Below, piece after piece: positions 1 through 5,535 of a stretch of 5,855 nt of DNA. The DNA lies in contig CAJFPI010000257.1 in the NCBI GenBank assembly GCA_904398675.1, forward strand, positions 1-5,855, in the 5' to 3' direction. Source of the DNA: an uncultured Oscillospiraceae bacterium (lineage in GTDB: Bacteria > Bacillota > Clostridia > Oscillospirales > Oscillospiraceae). Position numbers and translations under genes: made by a program. Each line of letters opens with the position of its first letter. The first letter of the stretch is position 1. The notes under the pieces were generated by a model. It did no database searches and was not told the DNA's origin. It worked only from the letters and a program-made list of their open reading frames with translations.

Positions 1-329
1 ATGTGGTAACGCACGCCAGGCAGGTCCTTCACACGGCCGCCGCGGATCATGACCACGGAGTGCTCCTGCAGGCTGTGGCCCACGCCGGGAATATAGGCGG
101 TGACCTCGTAGCCGTTGGTCAGGCGCACACGAGCGATCTTACGCAGTGCGGAGTTGGGCTTTTTGGGGGTAGAAGTACGAACAGCGGTGCAGACGCCGCG
201 TTTCTGGGGAGAAGGCAGGTTTGTCTCCTTGTTCTTCAGGGTGTTCAGACCGTGCTGCATGGCGGGGCTGTTGGACTTGTAGGTGACCTGATCTCTACCC
301 TTGCGGACCAACTGATTAAAAGTAGGCAT
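1..329 (-). CDS. rpsL: 30S ribosomal protein S12, 5' part (cut by left window edge)
   Basis: The minus-strand translation from the ATG at 329 begins MPTFNQLVRKGRDQV and gives 109 complete residues before the window ends. It carries the S12 hallmarks TPKKPNSALRK (residues 54-64), the PGVGHSLQEHSVVMIRGG segment (81-98) and VKDLPGVRYH (100-109). S12 sits in the decoding centre of the small ribosomal subunit and helps control accuracy. The lysines that are changed in many streptomycin-resistant mutants (in the PKKPNS and RVKDLPG motifs) are unchanged here. D102 in KDLPG is the position methylthiolated by RimO in some bacteria. The N-terminal part is longer than in E. coli, as is usual in Firmicutes. 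The start is fixed by an AGGAG at 336-340, six bases upstream. It follows rplGB with a 93-base gap and is probably cotranscribed with it. rpsG and fusA would be expected beyond the left edge, but this cannot be seen. Confidence 0.98.
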   Translation of the reverse strand, partial: MPTFNQLVRKGRDQVTYKSNSPAMQHGLNTLKNKETNLPSPQKRGVCTAVRTSTPKKPNSALRKIARVRLTNGYEVTAYIPGVGHSLQEHSVVMIRGGRVKDLPGVRYH

Positions 330-355
330 AGTTTTCTCCTTTCTAAAAAGTTTTC

Positions 356-369
356 GGGGCGCATGCCCC
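356..369. other. Small GC hairpin between rplGB and rpsL
   Basis: GGGGC (356-360) and GCCCC (365-369) form a perfect five-pair stem with a four-base GCAT loop. It lies 26 bases upstream of the rpsL start. Read as the minus-strand transcript, the stem is followed by GAAAACTTTTTAG, so the U-run is offset from the stem. Read on the plus strand it is followed by TATATTTTT. It could be a weak attenuator or an RNA-processing or stabilising hairpin in the rplGB-rpsL message. A full terminator between two cotranscribed essential genes is unlikely, because no separate rpsL promoter is evident. Confidence 0.45.
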
Positions 370-422
370 TATATTTTTGACAGGATACAGAAAAATATCC
401 CGCAAAAACCAAAAGATTTCTA

Positions 423-665
423 CTAGCGCAGCACCGCCACCGCGGCGGCGCCCACCTGGATCCCGGCGGCTCGGCCCAGTTCCTCCATGGTAAAGGAGCT
501 GTCAGCCGGGATATTCTGCTCGCCGCACAGGGCGGCCAGCGGGGCTGTAATGGCGGGGTCTGCGTCGGCGGCCAGGAGGACACGGACGGCCCTCCCCTCC
601 CGAATGGCCCGGCGGGACTGCTTGACGCCCACCACCTTTGGCTGGTTCAAAAACTCACGCGGCAC
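423..665 (-). CDS. rplGB: L7Ae/L30e-family kink-turn RNA-binding protein (YbxF-like)
   Basis: The 80-residue product starts (V/M)PREFLNQPKVVGVKQSRRAI and ends ELGRAAGIQVGAAAVAVLR. The GVKQSRRAI motif (residues 13-21) is the conserved RNA-contacting segment of the L7Ae/YbxF family. The ELGRAAGI..GAAAVAV motif (62-78) is the conserved C-terminal loop and strand. Family members bind kink-turn RNAs, and YbxF of Bacillus has been found associated with ribosomes; the exact role is unclear. The length matches the usual 80-85 residues. The reading frame is open upstream to an ATG at 770, but that ATG precedes the promoter. The GTG at 665 is preferred because GGAGG lies at 674-678, eight bases before it. 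In many Firmicutes the gene lies between rpoC and rpsL. Here rpsL follows as expected, but a surface-protein gene lies upstream instead of rpoC. Confidence 0.9.
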   Translation of the reverse strand: MPREFLNQPKVVGVKQSRRAIREGRAVRVLLAADADPAITAPLAALCGEQNIPADSSFTMEELGRAAGIQVGAAAVAVLR

Positions 666-673
666 GGGATTTT

Positions 674-678
674 CCTCC
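674..678 (-). promoter_or_regulatory. Shine-Dalgarno site deciding the GTG start of rplGB
   Basis: GGAGG on the minus strand lies eight bases upstream of the GTG at 665. It makes this GTG the start instead of the longer in-frame ATG at 770, which lies upstream of the -10 and -35 boxes and so outside the expected transcript. Confidence 0.85.
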
Positions 679-698
679 GTTTTTGACGCACCAAAATT

Positions 699-716
699 CG
701 CAGAAAAACTTCTACG
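699..716 (-). other. Stem-loop at the 5' end of the rplGB-rpsL transcript
   Basis: On the minus strand CGTAGAA (716-710) can pair with TTCTGCG (705-699) across a four-base GTTT loop, giving seven pairs with one G-U. The predicted transcription start is near 719, so the stem would sit at the extreme 5' end of the message, 33 bases or more from the GTG. Such 5' hairpins often protect mRNA from decay. No kink-turn signature (tandem sheared G-A pairs after a three-base bulge) is visible in it, so direct binding by the L7Ae-family product is not supported. Confidence 0.4.
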
Positions 717-725
717 CAAGTTCGA

Positions 726-755
726 ATTATAGCACAAACGCATCGCCGCCGTCAA
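726..755 (-). promoter_or_regulatory. Sigma-A promoter of the rplGB-rpsL unit
   Basis: On the minus strand a TTGACG -35 box (755-750) and a perfect TATAAT -10 box (731-726) are separated by 18 bases. A TG one base before the -10 gives TGCTATAAT, an extended -10 that can compensate for the long spacer. The predicted start is near 719, leaving a leader of about 54 bases to the GTG at 665. The promoter lies between the SLH gene terminator and rplGB, as expected for an independent ribosomal-protein unit. Confidence 0.88.
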
Positions 756-832
756 CCCTTTCTTTGCCAATCTCTTTGGGCTTCTTTGACAAACTCTTCC
801 GTTGGGAACGGTGATTTCCCGTCATTCCCGTG

Positions 833-872
833 CAAAATGGCGGGCAGGCGGCTCTCAAGGCCGCCCGCCCGC
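833..872 (-). terminator. Rho-independent terminator of the SLH protein gene
   Basis: GCGGGCAGGCGGC (840-852) pairs with GCCGCCCGCCCGC (860-872) over 13 positions around a seven-base loop. In the minus-strand RNA the one non-Watson-Crick position is a G-U pair; on the plus strand it is an A-C mismatch. Read on the minus strand the stem begins 31 bases after the SLH stop codon and is followed by CATTTTGCA, a short U-run. The plus-strand side has CTTTTCC, so weak bidirectional function is possible, but no plus-strand gene ends here. The very GC-rich stem offsets the short U-tract. Confidence 0.8.
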
Positions 873-903
873 TTTTCCATGTATTTTCTTTGTAAAACCT
901 GCG

Positions 904-3357
904 TTAACCAGAGACTGTATAGCTGAGCGTCACAGTGAGATCCTCCACCGCCAGCTGGAAGGAGCTCTCACCGCCCAGCGCCTTCTTCACGATGGCGCTG
1001 ACCAGCGTCTCCCCCTCGTTCTCCCAGTTGGAGCCCAGCAGCGCCCCCTCCTGGTTCCAGGTATAGGTCACGCCGTCAAAGACGATGCGCCGGATGGTTC
1101 TGCCGCCGTTCTGGCGGTGCAGCGCCCCCAGAAAGCGGGCCATGTCGTGCATCACGGCCCTGCCCTCGTCCCCCGCCGCTGCGGCAGCGGTGTAGATTGC
1201 GGAGATGGCAACGGACTTGCCCTCGCTCTCCTGCCGGAAGGTCCCGCGGTAGGCATAGCCGTCGTCATAGACATAATCCCCTGCGGCGGCAATCGCCTCC
1301 CCCACGAAGTTATTTAAATAGTAGTGGGTCTTGGTATCGCCGGCGGCGATGGCAAAGAGGTGGTCACCGCCGGTGATGGCGCCGCCATTTTCGTTGCCGT
1401 CGATCCACAGCGTGGGACTCTCCAGGCTTTCGCTGCTGTTCACCAGCACCGCGCCGGTGAGATCCAGGCTGCCGGCCTTCTCCAGCTCGCCGCCCTTGGA
1501 CACCTCGATGCCGCCGAACTCGTTGCCGCTGAGGGTGATGGTCCCCTTCAGTGCGGCGCTGGCGCTGTTCACCAGGATGCCGGCGTTGGCCCCCTCCACC
1601 GTGATGTTCTCCAGGGTCACGCCCTCCGCATCGTAGAGCTTGATGCCGTACTGGCCGCTGTCCCAGCCCTGGGCATTGGTGTTGGGTCCCACCACCTTCA
1701 GGTCCTGCAGCGCGGCGGGGGCCGCCACCAGGATGCCGCCGCCGGCGCCGCCATTGGCGCTGTTGGTGCTGGTGATGGCAAAGCCGTTGCCGTCCACTGT
1801 CACCGCCTGGTCCACCACCAGCAGCGTGTCAGCGGTAAAGCTGTTGGTCAGCAGGATGTCCTTCCCCGTCGCCACAGCGGCGCGAAACGCCTCCTGGGAG
1901 CCCACAGCGGCGGTGTCCTCGCCGAGCGCCACAGCCTCCGCCTTCCCCTCGGCGGCGCAGACTACCGCATCATCGGCAACCCGGCGCAGCTCGATGCGCA
2001 GGTCAAAGCTCCCGGCCTTCCCGAAGGTGACGCGGAAACGGCTGGTGAGATCCGCCACAGGGAAACCGCTCTCCGGACCAAAGGCACCCTCCAGCTCGTA
2101 CCACCGGCCGTCCTGGGTCTCAAAGTACTCCAGCTTTTCGATGGCCTCGCTGTCGCTGAGGGTAAAAAACCCCCGCACCAGCTCGCCGGCGTCATCATGG
2201 GCTGTGGTGGTCACGGTAAACTCTGTGGGAACCCCCACCGGGAATACCTGCTGGCCGATGCTGGCGGTGAGGACGGCCTCCTCCCGCTCCGGCTCCTCCT
2301 GACCGCCGCCCTGGACCGGACGGCCTCCGGCAGTGTTGCCGGTGGTGCCCTCGGCGGCCTCCACCTTGGTGCCGCTGGTGTCAATGGCATTGTTGTTGCC
2401 GGTGATCCAGGCGCTGTCCACCCTGCCCTCGCCGGAGACGGAGACGTGGTCCGCGGCAGACTTCACGCTCTCCACCGCCGCATCCTTCTCCACTGCGACA
2501 GAGGCGCCGCCCGCACCGGCCAGGATGTCGATGCTGCCCACCTGGCTGGCGCCGGAGACGGAGATGCTGCTGCCCTCGGAGAGGACAGCCACCTCGCTCA
2601 CCTTGGCATCGCTGACCACAACAGAGCTGCTGCCGCCGGAGACCACCAGGCGATCCACTTCTCCGGTAACCGTCACATCCTCGGCCACCACAAGGACCAT
2701 GCGGCCGTCCTCACCGCTGATGGATACGTCGGCTCCGTCCTCTTTGGCGTAGGTGCCGATGGCCTTATCCAAAATCGTCATGGCGCTGGCCCGGTTGATG
2801 ACCGACAGCGGCGCCAGCCGTCCGTCTCCCACGCCGCTGACGATGCCCCGCTCCACCAGAGCGTTGATGTACCCCGCCGCCCAGGAGGAGATCTCTCCGC
2901 TGTCGGTAAAGGAGCGGGCCGTGCCGGCTACCGGCTCCAGGCCCACGGCCCGGGCAAACATAACGAACACCTGCTGGCGGGAGATGGCGGCCTCCGGGGC
3001 CATGGTATTGTTCCCGATCCCGTTCAGGATGCCCGCTGCCACGCACTTGGCAATGGCGTCGGCGTACCAGGCGTCGGCATCCACATCGGTGAAACGGCTG
3101 ATATCCGCCTTTTTGCTCAGGTTCAGAAGATTGGAAAGCACAGTGGCCACCTCCGCCCGGGTCATGGACCCGTCGGGCTGGAAGGCGCCGTTCTCATAGC
3201 CGCTGACCACGCCGTACTGGCTCCAGCGGTCGATGGCCGCAGCCCCCCAGTGGCCCTCTGTATCGTGAAAGGCTGCTGACACGCTCCCCGTCCCTACGCC
3301 GGCGGCCACGGATGCGCCCACCAGCACGGAGAGAGTGTTCTGCAGGTTTTTATTCAT
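904..3357 (-). CDS. Secreted SLH-domain surface protein with beta-helix region
   Basis: This 817-residue protein starts at ATG 3357 behind AGGAGG (3370-3365). Residues 1-28 are a signal peptide: K3, a hydrophobic Leu/Val/Ala core, then a likely cut after VSA. Three SLH domains follow, at about 30-79, 89-140 and 150-201, each starting with a FxD or FTD turn and a tryptophan (W37, W97, W159). SLH domains bind secondary cell-wall polymers, so the protein should be displayed on the cell surface. The TRAE binding motif is intact in the first (66-69) but degenerate in the second (SRQQ, 126-129) and third (NRAS, 188-191), with the arginine kept in all three. Residues 205-330 are Ser/Val/Gly-rich with short repeating strand patterns. 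A Gly/Glu/Pro linker (340-360) leads to an Ig-like stretch (362-475), then a region at about 485-670 with short Gly/Asn turns between strands that suggests a right-handed beta-helix. The C-terminal 140 residues are not recognised. I see no catalytic motif, cell-wall hydrolase domain or sortase signal. S-layer component, adhesin or glycan-binding protein are all possible. It is a single-gene unit with its own promoter and terminator. Confidence 0.92.
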   Translation of the reverse strand: MNKNLQNTLSVLVGASVAAGVGTGSVSAAFHDTEGHWGAAAIDRWSQYGVVSGYENGAFQPDGSMTRAEVATVLSNLLNLSKKADISRFTDVDADAWYADAIAKCVAAGILNGIGNNTMAPEAAISRQQVFVMFARAVGLEPVAGTARSFTDSGEISSWAAGYINALVERGIVSGVGDGRLAPLSVINRASAMTILDKAIGTYAKEDGADVSISGEDGRMVLVVAEDVTVTGEVDRLVVSGGSSSVVVSDAKVSEVAVLSEGSSISVSGASQVGSIDILAGAGGASVAVEKDAAVESVKSAADHVSVSGEGRVDSAWITGNNNAIDTSGTKVEAAEGTTGNTAGGRPVQGGGQEEPEREEAVLTASIGQQVFPVGVPTEFTVTTTAHDDAGELVRGFFTLSDSEAIEKLEYFETQDGRWYELEGAFGPESGFPVADLTSRFRVTFGKAGSFDLRIELRRVADDAVVCAAEGKAEAVALGEDTAAVGSQEAFRAAVATGKDILLTNSFTADTLLVVDQAVTVDGNGFAITSTNSANGGAGGGILVAAPAALQDLKVVGPNTNAQGWDSGQYGIKLYDAEGVTLENITVEGANAGILVNSASAALKGTITLSGNEFGGIEVSKGGELEKAGSLDLTGAVLVNSSESLESPTLWIDGNENGGAITGGDHLFAIAAGDTKTHYYLNNFVGEAIAAAGDYVYDDGYAYRGTFRQESEGKSVAISAIYTAAAAAGDEGRAVMHDMARFLGALHRQNGGRTIRRIVFDGVTYTWNQEGALLGSNWENEGETLVSAIVKKALGGESSFQLAVEDLTVTLSYTVSG

Positions 3358-3385
3358 AGAAGTTCCTCCTCAATTTGCTGTATCC

Positions 3386-3415
3386 GGGAGAACCGGCGAG
3401 GCCGCCCGCTCTCCC
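3386..3415 (-). other. Stem-loop in the leader of the SLH gene
   Basis: On the minus strand GGGAGA (3415-3410) pairs with TCTCCC (3391-3386), and inside it GGCG pairs with CGCC around a GCCT loop, separated by a 3x3 internal loop. The structure lies between the predicted transcription start (near 3421) and the Shine-Dalgarno site (3370-3365). It leaves the ribosome site free, so it is more likely to stabilise the message than to block translation. Abundant surface-protein messages often carry such stable leaders. Confidence 0.45.
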
Positions 3416-3426
3416 AACGCAGGCCC

Positions 3427-3454
3427 ATTGTAACAGATCTTCGTCGATTTTCAA
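3427..3454 (-). promoter_or_regulatory. Sigma-A promoter of the SLH protein gene
   Basis: On the minus strand TTGAAA (3454-3449) and TACAAT (3432-3427) are 16 bases apart. The -10 is preceded by TGT, giving the extended form TGTTACAAT. The predicted start is near 3421, which leaves a leader of about 63 bases. The spacer is one base short of the optimum, and the extended -10 would help. Confidence 0.75.
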
Positions 3455-3480
3455 TAGATTTTTCTAAACTTTTTCGTTTA

Positions 3481-3513
3481 AATTGTTCTATTTTTGGATA
3501 ATATAGTACAATT
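3481..3513. repeat. Imperfect inverted repeat, candidate operator
   Basis: AATTGTTCTA (3481-3490) and TAGTACAATT (3504-3513) are inverted copies that match at nine of ten positions, separated by 13 bases. The half-site centres are 23 bases apart, close to two turns of DNA, which suits a dimeric or tetrameric regulator. The element lies 27 bases upstream of the SLH gene -35 box and overlaps the possible dnaG promoter. No known operator consensus was recognised. The AT-rich composition raises the odds of a chance match, but a 9/10 repeat exactly between divergent genes is suggestive. Confidence 0.5.
3483..3512 (+). promoter_or_regulatory. Possible dnaG-rpoD promoter
   Basis: TTGTTC (3483-3488) and TACAAT (3507-3512) are 18 bases apart on the plus strand. 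The -10 is good (five of six), but the -35 matches only the TTG. If used, the leader to dnaG would be about 230 bases. The alternative, a TATTAT box at 3703-3708, would give a leader of about 35 bases but lacks a -35. Neither choice can be settled from the sequence alone. Confidence 0.35.
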
Positions 3514-3586
3514 TATCAAACATAAATCGGGTAATATGTGGATGCCTTCCAGCACATGCAGCTTTTGCCCGCGCCCCGGCTCTCTT

Positions 3587-3599
3587 CGTCATTGTGACG
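3587..3599. repeat. Short perfect dyad upstream of dnaG
   Basis: CGTCA (3587-3591), TTG, TGACG (3595-3599) is a perfect 5-3-5 palindrome. It does not match the Gram-positive LexA box. It could be a regulator site or a small hairpin in a long dnaG leader. At five bases per arm, chance is a real possibility. Confidence 0.3.
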
Positions 3600-3733
3600 G
3601 ATTTCCCGACCACCTCCCTCCCATCTTTTGGCCTCTTCCCCAAACGTGACCCTTTTTCAAAACTTTTCCGAAAAAAAGAGGGATTTTCGATTTTATAGCG
3701 TATATTATAGCAGTTGCAAAAAGCCAGGCGGAT

Positions 3734-3742
3734 GGGAGGTGA
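3734..3742 (+). promoter_or_regulatory. Shine-Dalgarno site deciding the GTG start of dnaG
   Basis: GGGAGGTGA is a long match to the end of 16S rRNA and precedes the GTG at 3751 by eight bases (11 from the GGAGG core). The GTG inside this site, at 3739, is also in frame and would add four residues, but it has only a weak AGGCGG upstream. The first family-like residues, AFPREFLDELIARSDI, fit the 3751 start. Confidence 0.75.
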
Positions 3743-3750
3743 ACGGGGGC

Positions 3751-5535
3751 GTGGCATTCCCCAGAGAATTTTTGGACGAGCTGATCGCCCGGAGCGATAT
3801 TTACGATGTGGTCTCCTCCTATGTCCACCTCACCAAGAAGGGCGGCAACTACTTCGGCCTCTGCCCCTTCCATAACGAAAAGACCCCCTCCTTTTCCGTC
3901 TCCCGGGAAAAACAGATCTACCACTGCTTTGGCTGCAAAAAAGGCGGCGGCGTCATCAACTTCATTATGGAGGAGGAGAATCTCTCCTACCCCGACGCGG
4001 TGCGGTTCCTGGCCCGCCGGGCCAACATGGAGGTGCCGGAGGACGACGGGGACCGGGAGAGCGGCCGGCGGCGGCAGCGCCTGCTGCAGCTCAACCGGGA
4101 CGCGGCCCGGTTCTATTACCAAAATCTGCAGAAACCGGAGGGGGCGGCGGCAGCCGCTTATCTTGTGAAACGGAAGATCTCCCGGAAAACCGCCATGGAT
4201 TTCGGCTTGGGCGCCTCGCTGGACCAGTGGGACAGCCTTTTAAACGCCATGCTGGCCGCCGGGTATACCAAGGCGGAGCTGCTGGCGGCGGGCCTTGTGA
4301 TCCAGAACAGCAAGGGACGGCTCTACGACAAGTTCCGCAACCGCCTGATGTTCCCCATCATCGATGTCCGCGGGGATGTGGTGGCCTTTGGCGGGCGGGT
4401 GCTGGACGGCGGGGAGCCGAAATACGTCAACACCCAGGAGACCATGGTCTACAGCAAGCGCCGGGTGCTCTACGGGCTCAACCGGGCCAAGAAGAGCAAG
4501 CGTCCCAACATCATCCTCTGCGAGGGAAATATCGACGTGATCACCCTCCACCAGGCGGGGTTTGACAACGCCGTGGCCTCCATGGGGACGGCCCTCACCA
4601 CCGAGCAGACCCGGCTCCTCAGCCGCTACACCAAGGAGCTGGTCCTCTGCTACGACAACGACAATGCCGGCAGGGCCGCCACCCAGAAGGCCATCGACCT
4701 TTTGAACAACTCCGAGTTTACCGTAAAGGTCCTGAACCTCCCCAACCGAATAGTGGACGGCCAGCCGGTCAAGCAGGATGTGGACGACTTTATCAAAAGC
4801 CGGGGGCCCGCCGCCTTTGAGCGGCTGCTGGGCGGCAGTGAGAACCATGTGGAGTATCAGCTGGAGGCAGTGGCCGCCAAGTATGACCTGGGGGATGACG
4901 AGCAGCGGGTGGCCTTCGCCGAGGAGATCAGCGGCCTCATCGCCGGTCTTGACAACGCGGTGGAGCGGGAGATCTACACCGGCCGGGCCGCGGAGAAGGC
5001 CGGCTTTTCCAAGGAGGCGCTGCAGCTGGAGGTCCAGCGCGCTGCCAAGCGCCGCCAGGGGAAGGCGCGGCGGGAACAGCGGCGGAGGGAGATGAATCCG
5101 GCGGCGGCTTTGCAGCCCCAGGACCGCTCCATCCGCTACAGCGATATCCACTCCGCCATGGCGGAGGAGGGCGTGATCCGCCTGCTCACCCGGGACGACA
5201 CCCTCTTCCCCCTCTGCGCCCAGCTGAGGGCGGAGGAATTTTCTTCCCCGCTGCTGGGTAAAATCTACCAAATTCTATCAGAGGACCACAGCGCTGGTCT
5301 CACCACCAGCATCAATGCTCTGGCCGGTGTCCTGACGGCGGAGGAGATGAGCCATCTCACCGATCTTCTCCAGAGGCCGGAGTCCCTGCAAAACAGCCGT
5401 CAGGCGCTCTCGGATTACATAGCGGTGATCCACGGCTCCTGGCAAAAGCGCAGCGGCACAGAGACAATCGATCCGCTGCTGGCGGCACAGGAGAAAGCAA
5501 AGATAAAAAAGGGTTACGGAGGAAAGCAACAATGA
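3751..5535 (+). CDS. dnaG: DNA primase DnaG
   Basis: The 594-residue product (GTG start) makes the RNA primers for lagging-strand and origin replication, working with the replicative helicase. The N-terminal CHC2 zinc-binding domain (about 1-95) has C38-x2-H41 and C59-x2-C62, in LCPFHNEKTPSFSV and YHCFGCKKGG. The catalytic core has FRNRLMFPI (195-203) and GGRVLDGGEPKYVN (214-227). The TOPRIM part carries the acidic metal-binding residues E258 (CEGNIDVI) and D302/D304 (CYDNDNAGRAA). EGNIDVI replaces the more common EGYMDVI, keeping the Glu and Asp. A charged Arg/Lys/Gln linker (430-447) leads to the C-terminal domain (about 465-590), expected to bind the helicase. The length is normal for the family and no key residue is missing. 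rpoD follows with a four-base overlap, the usual dnaG-rpoD arrangement. rpsU, which begins this operon in some bacteria, is not upstream here. Confidence 0.98.
   Translation: MAFPREFLDELIARSDIYDVVSSYVHLTKKGGNYFGLCPFHNEKTPSFSVSREKQIYHCFGCKKGGGVINFIMEEENLSYPDAVRFLARRANMEVPEDDGDRESGRRRQRLLQLNRDAARFYYQNLQKPEGAAAAAYLVKRKISRKTAMDFGLGASLDQWDSLLNAMLAAGYTKAELLAAGLVIQNSKGRLYDKFRNRLMFPIIDVRGDVVAFGGRVLDGGEPKYVNTQETMVYSKRRVLYGLNRAKKSKRPNIILCEGNIDVITLHQAGFDNAVASMGTALTTEQTRLLSRYTKELVLCYDNDNAGRAATQKAIDLLNNSEFTVKVLNLPNRIVDGQPVKQDVDDFIKSRGPAAFERLLGGSENHVEYQLEAVAAKYDLGDDEQRVAFAEEISGLIAGLDNAVEREIYTGRAAEKAGFSKEALQLEVQRAAKRRQGKARREQRRREMNPAAALQPQDRSIRYSDIHSAMAEEGVIRLLTRDDTLFPLCAQLRAEEFSSPLLGKIYQILSEDHSAGLTTSINALAGVLTAEEMSHLTDLLQRPESLQNSRQALSDYIAVIHGSWQKRSGTETIDPLLAAQEKAKIKKGYGGKQQ
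5518..5522 (+). promoter_or_regulatory. Shine-Dalgarno site of rpoD inside the dnaG 3' end
   Basis: GGAGG lies nine bases before the ATG at 5532, within the last codons of dnaG. With the ATGA stop/start overlap (5532-5535) it suggests that rpoD translation is coupled to dnaG, while the strong site could also let ribosomes load independently, as would be needed for much more sigma factor than primase. Confidence 0.8.

Larger units (their letters stand above)
3358..3750. other. Divergent intergenic region between the SLH gene and dnaG
   Basis: These 393 bases separate two divergent transcription units. From left to right they hold the SLH gene ribosome site, leader hairpin and promoter (to 3454), an AT-rich core (about 3430-3540) with a long inverted repeat and a possible dnaG promoter, a 13-bp dyad at 3587-3599, a second AT-rich stretch (about 3655-3710) with a TATATTATAG box at 3701-3710, and the dnaG ribosome site. 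The TATATTATAG box resembles a -10 but has no convincing -35 at 16-18 bases. No conserved-looking small gene was recognised; the open frames here have no ribosome site and look like chance. Confidence 0.8.

Noticed and set aside
666..770. An N-terminal extension of rplGB starting at the ATG at 770
   Set aside because: The ATG lies upstream of the -35 and -10 boxes of the rplGB promoter, and the family length and GGAGG site fit the GTG at 665.
804..820. A GGGAA-N7-TTCCC dyad between the SLH terminator and the rplGB promoter
   Set aside because: The arms are only five bases, there is no U-tract, and its position gives no clear role; chance is sufficient.
802..1317. A 171-codon plus-strand open frame over the SLH gene 3' end and terminator
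   Set aside because: It reads through the strong terminator hairpin and the antisense of the SLH coding region, with no ribosome site or recognisable domain.
1324..3279. A 651-codon open frame on the plus strand, antisense to the SLH gene
   Set aside because: It lies wholly inside a convincing gene with signal peptide and SLH domains. The predicted product is an Ala/Gly/His/Leu-rich sequence with no domain, and there is no clear ribosome site at its start. Long antisense frames are expected opposite GC-rich genes with a biased third codon position.
3628..3750. An N-terminal extension of dnaG starting at a TTG
   Set aside because: The extra 41 residues resemble no primase N-terminus, the TTG has no ribosome site, and GGGAGGTGA supports the GTG at 3751.
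3488..3757. An 89-codon minus-strand open frame in the divergent intergenic region
   Set aside because: It overlaps the dnaG start and ribosome site, lacks a Shine-Dalgarno sequence, and its product is a basic, unpatterned sequence.
4240..5271. A 343-codon open frame on the minus strand, antisense to dnaG
   Set aside because: The product is low-complexity (Leu/Gly/Val/His-rich) with no recognisable domain, and dnaG on the other strand is certain. It is a composition shadow.
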